Source: Siphonodentalium dalli
Taxonomy: Eukaryota > Mollusca > Scaphopoda > Gadilida > Siphonodentaliidae
Assembly: GCA_032622095.1 (NCBI GenBank)
Contig: CP136062.1
Coordinates: forward strand, 153,320,875 to 153,384,874
DNA length: 64,000 bases
Direction: 5' to 3'
The notes beneath the pieces are model-generated. The model made no database searches and was not told the DNA's origin. It was given only the letters and a program-made list of their open reading frames with translations. Both the position numbers and the translations under genes were made by a program. Of the stretch, positions 1 through 11,620 are shown piece after piece. Each line of letters opens with the position of its first letter. Positions within the stretch are counted from its first letter, which is position 1.

Positions 1-1030
1 ATATTTATCTTGATATTGATCTATCAGATGAGAGCTATCAAATATTTTTTTAATTTTATAGGAAAAAATGGTCGCCAGCGGCCATATTGCATTTACGTTA
101 TATGTTATCGAGTCATGTCGATATCTAGTATTAGTTAGAAATTTCACCTTTCCAGATTCATAATAGCTCCATTGACTGTAACAGATGGAATTATTCCCCT
201 CTTCGGATAGAGTGTCACTGAAACTTTATTTTGTCAGACTGTCTGTATAGTCACTGATTATATATGGCAATAATCTGTAATAAGATGTAGCACTATTTTA
301 TTTTATATTTACATGCAGTGCTGTTTTTATACAACAATTATAATCCCCCCTAGATCATCATGTGATCGACCATACATCGCGCGAGGACCTGGTTGAATTA
401 AGGGGGGTTTTATGGATAACTTCTGTCCTCAAGCTAGATTATACTTATGACATTTAATGGCATGGTTCTAACGTGGAGGGTTAGATATGCTTGAGACACC
501 ACCACTCTTCAATTCACACCAAGTTATCAGCTGTCATATTCGGATATTAGAACCCATAGCCATGATATATGGTTTATTTTGTGTATACTAGTAATATTGT
601 TATTTTCAGTACCTTTATATACCAGTACTGTGTATAACAATGCATATAAATTAATCCATGTATACATGTATATTGATTCAACGGATTCAGTGGTTTTGTC
701 CATAAGTCTATCAAATATGCGGGGGAAACATGGCCACAAGCAGCACACCCTGTTAAATTTCGAATTTGAATCAATTGGCGCACCCTGCAGCCAGCTTTTA
801 TTGGAGAACTTTTTCTCACGTGGATAGTTTGGGTCACCGCTAGATGTGAGCCATGTTTTGTTCTCAAGCTGTCCTTGTGAAACTAGATGGGAGCTATCGA
901 ATGCTTTGAATTTGTTTGGAAAACATTGTCGCCAGCAGTCATCTTCTATTTTGGTTTTTATATACATGTATATCTCTTCATTCGGATAGTCAGTATTACG
1001 TAGGTACTTCAACTTTCCGCATTCCTGTCA
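1..1030. repeat. Decayed copies of a dispersed repeat
   Basis: Two diverged copies (about 10-260 and 840-1030) match 10100-10345. All share a 'gatattgatct...agatg.gagctatcaaat' start, a 'gtcgccagc.g.catctt' core and a 'ctagtatta.ttag' to 'ccattgactgtaac' end. Another weak copy lies around 700-800. Frames on both strands here are short and overlap one another, as expected of repeat DNA. No gene is recognised. Confidence 0.6.
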
Positions 1031-1239
1031 TCATTTGAAATATAAAAATTTACCTGATACCATGCACCCTTCAAAATTTGTTTCGTCGTATCTATTTTAA
1101 TGACCCGTATGGTAATATTGATACAGATATATTTGTCAAACATTTCTTTGTACAATATACAGGTATTTAGTTTGTAACTAAATCTAGAAATATATAATAG
1201 TAGCTGGTGGACCCTACTTCGTCCGGGATGTTCCCCTCT

Positions 1240-1590
1240 GATTTTCGGAGAATTGCGCGATTTAACCTTGAATTGACCATTTTAAAGGTGAACGTCATGT
1301 CGGGTCACGATTTGACCCGTCCAAAACACTCCCCGGACAAAAGTCACGACAAAAATACCCGTCGAAATCCGCCCGGCTTTACCCGATTTGACCTTGAATT
1401 GACAATTTTGAATGTCAAGATCAGGTCAGGGTCATAATTTGACCCACCCGAAACACTCCTGGGACAAAAGTAACAGTAGGTATTATATTTCGTTGAAATA
1501 CTTCCGTTTTACCAGATTTGACCTTGAATTGATCTTTTTGAATGTCAAAGTCAGGTCGGGATCAAGATTTGACCCGTCCAAATAGTCCAG
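1240..1590. repeat. Tandem repeat, ~128-bp unit, about 3 copies
   Basis: The phrase 'gattt.accttgaattga' recurs near 1258, 1385 and 1515, each time followed by 'aggtc.ggtca.gatttgacccgtcc'. The period is therefore about 127-130 bp. The copies are clearly diverged. A shorter echo ('ccagaaacatgcct') recurs at about 1589 and 1710. Confidence 0.7.
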
Positions 1591-1599
1591 AAACATGCC

Positions 1600-2984
1600 T
1601 ACATCAGCACGTTCGAGAACATGGTCCCACGTGAAATTGGACCCGTCCATATTGCTCCCGGGATCGAAGTAGTCCTACACACAATGTTTTAGTCGGATCG
1701 GTCAAGGTCCAGAAACATGCCTATGAGCGAGGTCAAGTTGACACGTTAAATACCAAATCCGAGTCGGATCAGTCGAGCAGTGTTAGAGTCTATAACACAT
1801 ACACACATGCATTCATGCATACACACATACATACAGACAGGTGTTCCAAAATGTATAATCGATAGCTACAACAATTCTATGGTAGATAGTTCACGGCCGA
1901 CCTGATGCATGCATCTTAGTTTTCGTGTTATCACTGCTGCAGGTTATTAGTATAGTCATTGCATCCAACGCATGTTTCAACATGACGTCATGTTTATCTC
2001 CGTTCGAGATTAACCTATGTCAGTGTAATGTTCATCCAAAATTGTAATACGACCTTGCCTAAACCTGCATAAAAGGCTCGTCCTGATTGGTCAGTAGAAT
2101 GTGTTCCTACGGATACATTAAGTCACTTAGTAGTACAATTCTAGATACAATTCGTGGTACAACATAGGTATTCAGAAATAGTTTAAGAAATAAATGATGA
2201 TTGTTTTGCCTTCCATGGAATATGGATGCAAGTTAGTCTGAAGATGCCGTCTGTAAACATTCGTTTAGCATGTTATCTAAATAAATGTAATAATTAAATC
2301 TATATTTACTTTATAATTGTATTGCTCCAGTGAGTCCAGCCATAAACTAAGTTACGAATTTCCATGTACATGTACGAGACGTAATCAAATTAATTGACGG
2401 GTAGTGGGTTGAAAATGCATGGCACACATCGTGTAACAAATAATGTTGCTACGCGCCATGAACTCAAGCCACTCACTGACTATGCAATAAAATTAATGAC
2501 TATTTGGGACTATTATGCATGTAATATAAATGTTTTATTACATTTGCCTGAAAACTGTACAGAAATATCTCGATGACAAGCGTTATATTTTTGCATTCCG
2601 GATTATCTGTCATCTGTAACATTATACTTCGTACTCAGCAAACAGACAAATAATGGAAAGAGAATATAGAAACCAACAACAACATTTGAGTACAGTAGCC
2701 CTTTAACGATAGCTCCACTGGTTGTTGGAAAAAATGAGCGGAAGAGGCATCATGCAGGCCACAATTAAAATATCTTGGTAAGAACCAGTAGGCAGGTAAG
2801 TAATGTTTTCACAATCACAAGTAATCACTGGATTCGATAGGTTTATTAACTGTTGAGATTAAATAGAGAGTAACCGATTGGTTTCCTTAATTACGTTAAA
2901 TAATTCACAAGAGGCGAGAGACGTCGGAAAGAAACGAGTACGCGTTATCGATATCAAATCGAATCTCAAATATTCGCAGGGCCC
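1600..2984. other. No recognisable gene
   Basis: Low-complexity CA/CATA patches lie near 1795-1840. Only short frames without recognisable domains are present. A GTAAGT-like donor near 2796 has no convincing exon in front of it. Confidence 0.4.
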
Positions 2985-4060
2985 TATAGGCCCTCCCAAT
3001 GTTACATTGATCAATTCTAACCAAAGCGTTCTCTGTGTGCAGATGTAGCGCCACGCTCCGCCATTCTTTTAAGCAGAGTACATTCGACCAATCCTATGCA
3101 CTATCAATCATCATGCGTATATATATGGAGCACTTGTTGCTCGTAAATTATACATGGTTTGAGAGTATTCTCTCATTTCGCTGATACAAAGTAAAATAAA
3201 AGGAATTCAATAACACAAAGCTTTCTATCATTGACAGTTATGATCGATGGTTTGTTCCTCTGGACCTTCTTATTTTACTGCCGTTCACGAAGTTTATGAT
3301 ATCGCCGTACTTTAATTAGCGAGGATCGGCATCAAAAAGCAAACAGCATACATAAAATAATGTGTCCCAATAGATTCACCGTAACTAGGGACTACGTCAC
3401 CAACCAAGTCTCTAACCCAAAGCGGTTTTGATTATTTAAATTTGTTTAAACCAAATATAAGCGGTTTTTTTCTGACAGGATAAACTAGTATTAACTGTGG
3501 AAATTCGCAACGCACATTAAAAAATCAGTAATCGATAAAAACACCTATTTGTAATTGACATTTACAGGGAAAATAGGAATCGAGTGTACCCAGATTTTGA
3601 ACGTCAAACACACATCGAAAGAATGCCGTGTATATCACAGCAGAAGCTGTCCCCATGTAGGATATCTATCGGCCCTCCCAATGTTGCATGCAGCATTTCA
3701 AACCAAAGAGTTCTCTGTGTACAGCTTTAGCGCCATTCTTTTAAGCGGAGTACATTCGACCAATTCTATGCACTATCAATCATCATGCGCATGGAGCACT
3801 TGTTGCTCGTAAATTATACATGATTTGAGAGGTTTCTCTCATTTCGCTGATACAAAGTAAAATAGTACGCTGTTTGAAACGTGGCTTGGCAATTCAATAA
3901 CACATTGATTTCTATTATTGACAGTTTTGATCGATGGTTTGTTCCTCCGCGGAACTTCTTATTTTACTGCCGATCACAAAGTCTATGATATCGTCGTACT
4001 ATATATCGAGGATCGACATCAAAAAACAAACGGCATACATAATAGTTACAGTGTCCCAAC
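2985..4060. repeat. Local direct duplication (~680 bp apart) carrying LINE 3' coding remnants
   Basis: About 2985-3340 and 3655-4030 are diverged direct copies. Both contain 'ttcttttaagc.gagtacattcgacc', the 'cactatcaatcatcatgcg' block, 'gagcacttgttgctcgtaaattatacat' and 'ctcatttcgctgatacaaagtaaaat'. Each copy ends in a stretch (3240-3340 and 3925-4030) that matches the minus-strand LINE C-terminal region at 4815-4940. Copy 1 has a second 'gcgtatatatatggagc' form that is shortened in copy 2. The stretch between them holds another dispersed repeat (3390-3620). Confidence 0.75.
3390..3620. repeat. Diverged copy of the MITE seen at 29917-30340
   Basis: In order it shares 'aagtctctaacccaaag.ggtttt', 'aaatttgttta', 'gataaactagta', 'tgtggaaattc.caa.gcacatt', 'tcga.tgt.ccc.attttg' and 'caaacacac.tc' with 29945-30180. 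The copy here lacks clear terminal repeats. Confidence 0.7.
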
Positions 4061-4271
4061 GGCGGTATATAAATTGTCCAATGCAATATGTATGGACGTC
4101 CGCATAAGGAGCGCGGGTCCATTTTGGTTTTAGATATCTCTGAGAATAGTCATCAAGATACGACTGCATGTACACACATACAGGCCGAGATGTACACACA
4201 TGCAGGCCCAGAGAGCTTTGGTTTATGCTATGATGCCCATCGCGTGCGGAGACTAATCTTCGGATCATATG

Positions 4272-4640
4272 GAATGTAGTGCTTACCGCACACCGAGGCT
4301 TGGACTAATAACTCTTATGAAGACACAGTTCCCAGACTTTGAAAACATGACACAAACTGAACAGCTTGTCAAACTACTATCCAACAATATTTAAAACTCA
4401 TGCACTTCAATTTGTCATATAATCCGAAAATTATTTTCCGCACGCGATGAGCATCGCCTCATAAGCAATGAATAAATGAAGACGAGACGACCCTATGCAC
4501 ATTCAGCTTTACTAAGGTTATATATTACCATCTATTATTATATCATGTATTATATTGTTCAATGTACAAATATATATTATGTTTGCATACTGTCCTTATA
4601 AGGATGTTTTGCCTATTCAACTTATCTTATCTTATCTTAT
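4272..4640 (+). mobile_element. LINE 3' end fragment (C-terminal ORF2 tail plus 3' UTR)
   Basis: Frame 4272-4394 reads a 40-residue tail ending in TAA, with the motif FPDFENMTQTEQLVKLLSNN. This resembles the extreme C-terminus of non-LTR retrotransposon ORF2 proteins. The 3' UTR follows, with 'tgtccttataaggatgt', and ends in a (CTTAT)n tail at about 4618-4640. The same ending recurs at 21376-21616 and, inverted, at 4641-4995. The family clade cannot be assigned from so short a piece. Confidence 0.7.
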
Positions 4641-4995
4641 GACAAATTGAAGTGCATGTATTTGAAATATTGTTGGATAAGATTTTGACAAGCTGTTCAG
4701 TTTGGGTCATGTTTTCAAAGTCTGGGAACTATGTCTTCATAAGGTTTATGAGCTCGAGACGTTGTGTGCGGTAAGCTCTGCATTCTAAAAGCAAGTGGTT
4801 TTCGTCTATGATTGATGGTTTGTTCCTCTGGATCCTCTTACTGCCGTCCATGAAGTCTATATGGTATATACTATCATCGTACTTTATTATTGCGAAGAAA
4901 AAGCAGGCATAAAAAAGCAAACAGCATTCATTAATAGTGTGTCCCAAAGGTATTCCTGGTAGCACTGTTTCTGTCGAGGCTTTCAAATGGCCCAT
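4641..4995 (-). pseudogene. LINE ORF2 C-terminal remnant, inverted relative to its neighbour
   Basis: Read on the minus strand this gives about 88 residues (start codon near 4995, nominal), including ENHLLLECRAYRTQRLEL. That matches the conserved H-x(4)-C end of a retrotransposon C-terminal zinc-knuckle-like region. One TAG stop then interrupts the frame before FPDFENMTQTEQLVK, the same tail as in the plus-strand copy at 4272-4394. The 3' UTR and the tail are missing. The two copies face each other around a spacer of about 225 bp and form an inverted duplication. It is a dead fragment. Confidence 0.7.
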
Positions 4996-5129
4996 CTCAC
5001 GCTATCCAACATCAATCATTTGGCAGTTATTCTACTTTGATGGTAGGTCTCGTATCGCTGTAAATAGCTAAACAACGACGTCATTACAGGATCTGTCATG
5101 GGCCCAATCTAAATTAATGTTTTCAAGCC

Positions 5130-5632
5130 CGGTGTTGAAAATTATTATCAAAATCCAACGATAAATACACACACCATCACTTCAATAATAATATATACAC
5201 AAGTATGGAGAGCTGACCAATGTACTGGATTCAGAGTCAACCGGACTCGATCCGCTAACCACCACTCGTTTCAAGTCATATTTCAGCATAACAAATGTAC
5301 TAATTGTAAACATATTTCTTCCTCTCAATGAACTATATATCTATCTTGAAAGTAACACTGAAAATCCGAAATGATTTGGCATTTATTGCAACGTTTATCG
5401 CTATTAATTTCCAACAACACTGAAATCGAAAATCTGACATGTCGCCATCCGAGCCACAGGGTATATAATTAGAAGCACGGCTCAGTTATGACGTTACAAC
5501 TTCGGATGGCGACTCGTTAAACTCATACGGGAGATTTCCATACTTGTCTCAGTTGCTTGTCTATATTATTATTTAAGTAATGGTATGTGTATTTATCAGC
5601 GGATTTTGATAAAAACTTCCAACAACTGTGAT
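5130..5632. repeat. Inverted-repeat element (~500 bp)
   Basis: The left arm, 'ttatcaaaatcc..cgataaatacaca.acca' (about 5138-5180), is inverted at 5580-5630. A nested inner pair, GTCGCCATCCGA / TCGGATGGCGAC, lies at about 5443 and 5503. This is compatible with an old MITE. Target duplications were not identified. Confidence 0.55.
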
Positions 5633-5784
5633 TCTCACATACAATGTTCATTTCTTGCCAAATAACCTAAATTGGTCAAATCACACAGTTGAAATAACGA
5701 GAGGATTCAGAGTAAACGAGCAGACGACAGTCAGACAAAATGGTAACACAAGAGCAGAAGAATTCATATTTATTGCTGGGAAAT

Positions 5785-5840
5785 GTTAATAAGTTCAACA
5801 TGTGGTCGTTTGTGAGCTTATTATCTGAACATTTATCAGG
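5785..5840. repeat. Small hairpin element, copy 1 of 3
   Basis: The arms 'aaatgtt.aataagttcaaca' and 'gagcttattatctgaacattt' are near-complementary. The same hairpin occurs at about 29027-29110 and 34096-34155. All three are followed or preceded by 'actactcgtca' or 'gagtagttcc'. Confidence 0.6.
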
Positions 5841-5879
5841 GGAACTACTCGTCAATGAGTATTTAGTATGTAAATGGTT

Positions 5880-6681
5880 AAATGCATCACCACTATCTAT
5901 ACTATTGTCGTTTCCATAGATCATGCATGCTACAAGCTGTGGTATCTTTGACAAAAATCAGTCCTTGCATACTATGTAATCACATAATATTATACCTACT
6001 GGGTTCCACTCACGCATGTATATTCATAGTATTCATTCCTGATATCGGCCAAGTAGGTGCCGAAACATATGAACGACCTTTCGTACCATCGCCCTAACAA
6101 AGCCTATTAAAAACTCAGTCTGCGCACGATGAACGTAACACAAAAAACAATCGAATTAATTTGGCCGCCTACATCCTACAAGAAAACCATAATCAGAAAT
6201 GGTAACGCCCTCAAGATCATATTATTAGACATAAATATAAATTATAATATAAAATATATTGGTTACATGAATGCACCGCCTCATAATTCCGTTAAAACAA
6301 CTAATCCTTCAAATTATTACAAAAAACTACGGCTTATTACTGTAGGTTTCTCATTCACCACACCAGAAAGCGGATCAAAAATCGGAGGCATTGGTCATAA
6401 TAGGGACCTACTGCAAATTGCCATTTACCGGAAAAACCCAATATCTATTTATAAAACGCACAGCGAACCATAGCTATCTAGAATCTCTAGGACAGTATAC
6501 ACCAGATGGCGTTAATAATCTGTCACCACATTCAGGGGTGTGATGGGAAGACACTCAGTCATTACTGTATCACCCCTAACAATATACATGTGTATTATAT
6601 TATATTTGTTTGTAATTGTACTGTGTGGACATTGTAATTAAAATTATCCCATACTACCATACCCTACTATTATCTTTGCAG
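5880..6681. repeat. Intergenic or upstream intron with a half copy of the 33165-33785 MITE
   Basis: About 6165-6370 matches the arms of the palindromic element at 33165-33785 ('acaagaaaaccata.tcagaaatggtaacgc' and 'ccgttaaaacaactaatccttcaaattatt'). A 114-residue frame over this stretch is therefore repeat-derived. The 300 bp before the exon at 6682 hold no other recognised feature. Confidence 0.55.
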
Positions 6682-6764
6682 GAGGGAGTATGTCATGCTG
6701 CCGAACAAGCTGACGTATCGACTAGAGTATGTGTGCTGTGACGATGACCTCGAGTGTAAAAATG
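6682..6764 (+). CDS. Receptor exon A: juxtamembrane extracellular segment
   Basis: An 83-bp exon lies between an acceptor (tatctttgcag, 6671-6681) and a strong donor (gtaagt, from 6765). Only one of the three frames is open. It reads 27 residues beginning REYVMLPNKLTY and ending in a cysteine-rich acidic stretch, CCDDDLECKN. The incoming phase is 2 and the outgoing phase is 1, which fits exon B (16127) exactly. The four linked exons give about 273 residues in one frame with a transmembrane helix, so this segment should be the end of the ectodomain just outside the membrane. The cysteine pair suggests the last strand of a disulphide-bonded module, but no domain family is recognised. Further exons within the 9.4-kb intron cannot be excluded. 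Confidence 0.7.
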
Positions 6765-6975
6765 GTAAGTCTCTATAACTATTTGCTTTTTTAAAACTAA
6801 ATAGTCGGTGTTTCAAATGAATGAGCAACCCGAGTGAATTATTCAAATAAACACACTGCGAACAGTTAGATAGATAGTTTAATGACATAAAACGTCCACA
6901 CGAGACCGGTGTCAAAATAACAAATATATATAACAAAGTCTACAATAATTCAACATAATATACATAATATAGTAA

Positions 6976-7474
6976 CTATTTCATAATTATATCAGTAGAT
7001 TTTGACCTTTCTTTGAAAAATGTCCGGACCATGTTGCAGATTATGTTGCATGTATGAGGCTCGTTGTTTTGCATTATGTATTGGAATTTTTGGCCATCAT
7101 TCAATCCAATAAATTTATCACTCGTCATCCCTTTCTCAGAAAAAGTGTGTACGCATCTTATCATATGTGTTGCAGCGCATAAGGAAGTGTTCTTCATTCT
7201 CAACCTCCATGTTACATTTCCTACAAATTCTTTCATCAAGTGACACCTTTGGCTGTTTATGGCGACCCTTTTCAATTTCCAAGTTATGATTACTAATTCT
7301 TAGTTTACAAAACATAATCTTTGTGTCAATATTCTGGACAATCAGCGCCATCACATTACTCCCTCTCCCATTAGCCAACACGCACAAACTAATTACATTC
7401 ACAATTATGAAAGAAACAGATGCTGATTTTGTTGCGTTCCGTGCATGGAATATGGATGCAAGTTGGTCGGCCAT
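6976..7474 (-). pseudogene. Degenerate LINE ORF2 C-terminus
   Basis: The minus strand encodes a typical retrotransposon C-terminal region: LRISNHNLEIEKGRH, then RICRKCNMEVENEEHFLMRC. This shows C-x2-C ... H-x4-C spacing, the zinc-binding-like knuckle after the RT domain in many non-LTR elements. One frameshift near 7140 moves the frame so that EKGMTSDKFIGLNDGQKFQ and a short basic end continue in the second frame. No intact reverse transcriptase precedes it. It is a dead 5'-truncated copy, about 0.2 kb downstream of receptor exon A and antisense to it. It differs in sequence from the 4272 and 27090 families. Confidence 0.75.
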
Positions 7475-8204
7475 TTTCCACTCACAATGTCAGACAAACT
7501 TGCATTAATACTTCATGGTAAGCAATCAAATCAACATCCGTTTCGTAAACGGTAGATGGGTAGCGGAGTGCATCCTTGCCCAACAGCGCCCATGAGATAT
7601 CACATTAAACCCCAATGCTATGATTTGTCTGTGAAATCAATTTCCGTACCATTTGATGATTCATTGGTTGGGACAGTGTCGTGCAGGGAACCTCCATTTA
7701 TTCACGGTATTTTCCACACAAATGCATCTCCATAAGATCGCACATAATTGGTATGCGAGCTCACACCATACCTATAATTTCGTTCCCATGAATCCCGCAC
7801 ATAATGGGATAAAGTGTCCCGTGTCTGAGAAATTTCCCAATCATTGAGCAGTGTATTGAGCTCAGAAATCTTCTTAGGAGTAGGAGTGTGGTCCGATTCA
7901 TCACGCGTGTCACGGATGTATCATAATATTGGCACCTTTGTTTCAATCGAAATTGTGTGTGAGATGATGGATCGGTTCAGATCGATAGATGGCGCTGATT
8001 GTACGAAGTTAGGATATCTAGAGGGGGCTCAGCTGCGAAATTTGCCGCTTCTCTTAATATCGTATTAGTATTGGTAAATTGCTAATTTAACCCAGCGAAA
8101 GAACTCGAAACTCCAAGTACAGACAGATCGATTCAGCAAAGCAGAACCGTTCAACAGGTCTGGCCCACTTTCGAATCTTATTAAAGGACCCTAAGTTTGA
8201 GTTG
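7475..8204. other. Intron 1, no recognised element
   Basis: Only short frames without similarity to a known domain are visible. A 22-bp direct repeat, 'cccactatatacccaaatcag', sits at about 8209-8250 just downstream. Confidence 0.4.
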
Positions 8205-8370
8205 TTCTGCCCACTATATACCCAAATCAGCCCACTATATACCCAAATCAGGTTAGGCCTATAAAACCTTTATTCGCGTAGCGGTCATTTTGTATATATT
8301 TTGAACGAGAGGTCTAGCTCCTTTGGTCACAGTCGTTTGATGCTTTGAGTGATCACTGGGTGATCGATCT

Positions 8371-8800
8371 TTGTTAGCCCCTGTGGGTGACTGGTGGCGA
8401 TTTCGGAGATCTCTGTTAGTCCCTGCATGGGCGGGTGACTGGTGGCGATTCCGGGGATCTATGTTAGTCCCTGCATGGGCGGGTGACTCGTAGCTATTTC
8501 GGGGATCTCTGTTAGTCCCTGCATGGGCGGGTGACTCGTAGCTATTTCGGGGATCTCTGTTAGTCCGTGCATGGGCGGGTGACTGGTGGCGATTTCGGGG
8601 ATCTCTGTTAGTCCGTGCATGGGCGGGTGACTGGTGGAGATTCCGGGGATCTCTGTTCGACCGTGCATGCTGGGCTGGTGACTGGTGGAGATTCCGGGGA
8701 TCTTTGTTAGTCCCTGCATGCATGGGCGGGTGAGTGGTGGCGATTCCGGGGATCTCTGTTAGTCCCTGCATGGGTTGATGGCTGGTGGCGATTCCGGGCG
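8371..8800. repeat. 48-bp minisatellite, about 8-9 units
   Basis: The unit is built around 'gggatctctgttagtcc.tgcatgggcgggtgac..gtggcgattt'. The period is 48 bp, a multiple of three, so a 189-residue frame with 16-residue repeats stays open on the minus strand. Some units carry a 'catgcatggg' or 'catgctgggctgg' insertion. No promoter or splice evidence supports a protein. Confidence 0.85.
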
Positions 8801-8934
8801 CTGCTATCTTAAATAGCGGCTCTCGCACTTCTCTCTCGCTCAGTTATTAGCTGAACTTTACTTTGTAAAGTTTGAGCTATTGCCATGGCGTTGTCGTCCG
8901 TCGTCCGTGTGTGCGTGTGTGCGTGATTCGTCAA

Positions 8935-10200
8935 CAATTTCCTTTAGCATGGGTTACAGGTCGTACCTTTGGTCGGATCATTATAAAATTTGTCATACCT
9001 GCTGCCATTGACATGTAGATGGGAACGAGTCATTTTGAGGTCATTCGGGAAAAAAAACGTGGCCGCCAGCGGCCATCTTGATTTCAAAATTCAATCCATT
9101 AGCACGGGCTACAGGTCCTACTGTTCGTATGATCATCATGCAATTCGTCATGGATGTTAATATTGGCATGTAGATTGGAACGAGTCATTTTGTGGTCATT
9201 CGGCCAAAAACATGGCAGCGGGCAGCCATCTTGGATTTTACTCTTTGCATGACTAAATCCTTTGGCACGGGATACAGGTCATACCTTTGGTTGGATCATA
9301 ATGAAATTTGTTATGGATGTTAACAATGACATATAGATGGGAACGAGTCATTTTGGGGTCATTCTGCATAAAAAACATGGCCACCAGCGGCCATCTTCGA
9401 TTTCAATATTCAATCCATTAGCACGGGCTACAGGCCGGATTGTTCGTCTGATCATCATTAAATTTGTCGTGGAAGTTAATATTGACATATAGATGGGAAC
9501 GAGTAATTTTGGGGTCGTTCGCCAGCAGCCATCTTGGATTTTTCTCTTTGCATGACTAAATCTTTTGGCACAGGCTACAGGTCGTACCTTTGGTCGGGTC
9601 ATCATGAAATTTATCATGGCTGTTGACATTGAGATGTAAATCTGAACGAGTAATTTTGGGCTCATTCTGCAAAAAAACATGGCTGCCAGCGGCCATCTTG
9701 GATTTCAAAATTCAATCCATTAGCATGGGCTACAGGCCGTACTGTTTGTCTGATCATCATGAAATTTGTCGTGGAAGTTAATATTGACATACAGATGGGA
9801 ACAAGTCATTTTGGGGTCATTCGGGGCATAAAACTTGGCCGCCGGTAGCCATCTTGGATTTTACTCTTTGTATGACTAAATCCTTTGACACAGGCTACAG
9901 GTCCTACCTTTGGTCGGATCATACTGAAATTTGTCATGAATGTAAATGTTGACATGTAGATGGGAACGAGTTATTTTGTGGTCATTTGGCTATAAAACAT
10001 GGCCACCAGCAGCCATCTTGGATTTTACTCTTTGCATGACTAAATCCTTTGGCACACCCTACAGTCCACTTCCCTCATCCGATCATCACCAAACTTCATA
10101 TTAATCTTGATATTGATCTACTAGATGGAAGCTATCAAATGTTTTTGAAATTCATTTGAAAACATGGCCATCAGCAACCATCTTGGATTTTACTTTATAT
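8935..10200. repeat. A/B satellite, ~157-bp monomers in ~310-bp dimers
   Basis: About eight monomers carry a 'catggccgccagcggccatcttgg' block (near 9061, 9213, 9376, 9520, 9680, 9836, 10000 and 10150) followed by 'ggctacaggtc.tac' and 'gatgggaacgagtcattttgg.gtcatt'. Two types alternate. Type A continues 'atttcaaaattcaatccattagcacggg'; type B continues 'ttactctttgcatgactaaatcctttggcaca'. A diverged solo B copy begins near 11850. A GTCCGTCGTCCGTGTGTGCG tract (8899-8930) sits at the left edge. Confidence 0.9.
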
Positions 10201-10345
10201 ATATATATCTTCATGTTGATAATCTAGTATTACTTAGACCTTTCAACTTTCCGCATTCCTAATCGCTCCATTGACTGTAACACATGAAATTATTCTCTTT
10301 CCAAGTTGAGCTACAGTGTCATTGACACTTTCATATTGAGGGGAA
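10080..10345. repeat. Full copy of the 1-1030 dispersed repeat
   Basis: Starts 'cttgatattgatct.ctagatgg' and runs to 'cattgactgtaacacatgaaattatt'. It joins the end of the A/B satellite through the shared 'ccatcttggattttact' block, so the dispersed family probably derives from, or seeded, the satellite. Confidence 0.65.
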
Positions 10346-10617
10346 AGTTCCAGTCCTCAAGAGTTCTGCCAAAGGTATATGATTACGGGTGTATATACGG
10401 CCGCTCTGAGGGGGGACATGTGATTTTATACTAGAGTTGACAGTGGTTAGCATTATTTTTGGTAATTAATCGATTTTGATAACTAAAGCGTATTTTGAAG
10501 AAATATTTTTGTTGATGGAATCTGATAATATACGGAGAGAATCGAATCCGATTCTATACCTTTAAGCGACGTCGATATATTAATAATAATTAACATGCGA
10601 CTAATTTAAACTCAATT

Positions 10618-10972
10618 GGAAGATCCTGGGTGTCTTTTTGCACATTTGAGATATCCTGGGTGTCTTTTTGCACATTTGAGAGATCCTGGGTGTCTTTTTG
10701 CACATTTGAGAGGGTGTCTTTTTGCACATTTGAGAGATCCTGGGTGTCTTTTTTCACGTTTGAGAGGGTGTCTTTTTGCACATTTGAGAGATCCTGTGTG
10801 TCTTTTTGCACGTTTGAGAGGGTGTCTTTTTGCACATTTGAGAGATCTTGGGTGTCTTTTTGCACGTTTGAGAGGGTGTCTTTTTGCACATTTGAGAGAT
10901 CCTGGGTGTCTTTTTGCACGTTTGAGAGGGTGTCTTTTTGCACATTTGAGAGATCCTGGGTGTCTTTTTGAA
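10618..10972. repeat. 30-bp + 24-bp alternating minisatellite
   Basis: The units are 'gggtgtctttttgcac.tttgaga' with or without 'gatcct', that is 30 and 24 bp, mostly alternating as a 54-bp higher-order unit. 'gcacg' versus 'gcaca' also tends to alternate. Both lengths are multiples of three and lack stops, so frames stay open on both strands throughout. These are not genes. Confidence 0.9.
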
Positions 10973-10984
10973 CTATAATCATGC

Positions 10985-11620
10985 GACAATGACCAATTCA
11001 GCTATACTGACTGCTATACTGAGATGCATCACCTTCTATATAAACAGATAAGGAATTAAATTTACGCATATCAACAATCTATACGACATGACAATAAACC
11101 GGTCAATTTACCCATATCCCCGTGTTTCAATTTTTCCAACCATTCCGAGTATATAATTAAGTATTTAGTTATATTAATTATTAGTTATCTTTTAAGACAT
11201 CTGAGGTCAACGTGACTTATCTAATAACGTTCACCGGGTCAAATTACTCGTATATACAAATGTTCAGATATGATGGTCCAGCCGTTTGGTCGCTTATAGC
11301 CGGACAAACAAACAAACAAAACTGAGTTTTATTAGTACATATATTTACGACGTCTTGACATGGACCTCTCTAATCATTATCGATTAATAATAAACAAGTA
11401 ATCGAGTTCTGATTGTATTACCGCGATGTCGCGTGACCAGGTCGCTGTCTTTCTTTGGATACGTATCCAAGAACCTCGTGCGGACTAATGAGAGAGCAAC
11501 AATTTCGCTATAAAAACTAATTTGATTATTTTTTACGGCCGGTGATGATGATTATGACCTAGAGTAACTAACTCAATTTTGTGTATCCCCCGAACAATAA
11601 GTTTGACGGGGGGATATATC
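10985..11620. other. Intron 1, mostly unrecognised; one stray copy of the 15.9-kb splice cassette
   Basis: About 11540-11575 ('ggtgatgatgattatgacctagagtaactaactcaa') matches the repeat unit at 15900-16100. The rest is AT-rich without recognised features. Confidence 0.5.

Noticed and set aside
2700-2805. Possible exon ending at a GTAAGA/GTAAGT donor
   Set aside because: No acceptor, no protein similarity and no phase link to the receptor exons could be shown.
5215-5270. tRNA-like B-box sequence on the minus strand (ggatcgagtcc)
   Set aside because: No matching A box, acceptor stem or anticodon arm could be folded around it; chance or a SINE relic.
6129-6473. 114-residue frame as a small gene
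   Set aside because: It lies across a dispersed MITE copy also present at 33165-33785.
8259-8828. 189-residue repeat protein on the minus strand
   Set aside because: The 48-bp minisatellite period keeps the frame open. No signal, domain or splice context.
10612-10989. Open frames of 110-130 residues on both strands
   Set aside because: 30/24-bp minisatellite units without stops; all are artefacts.
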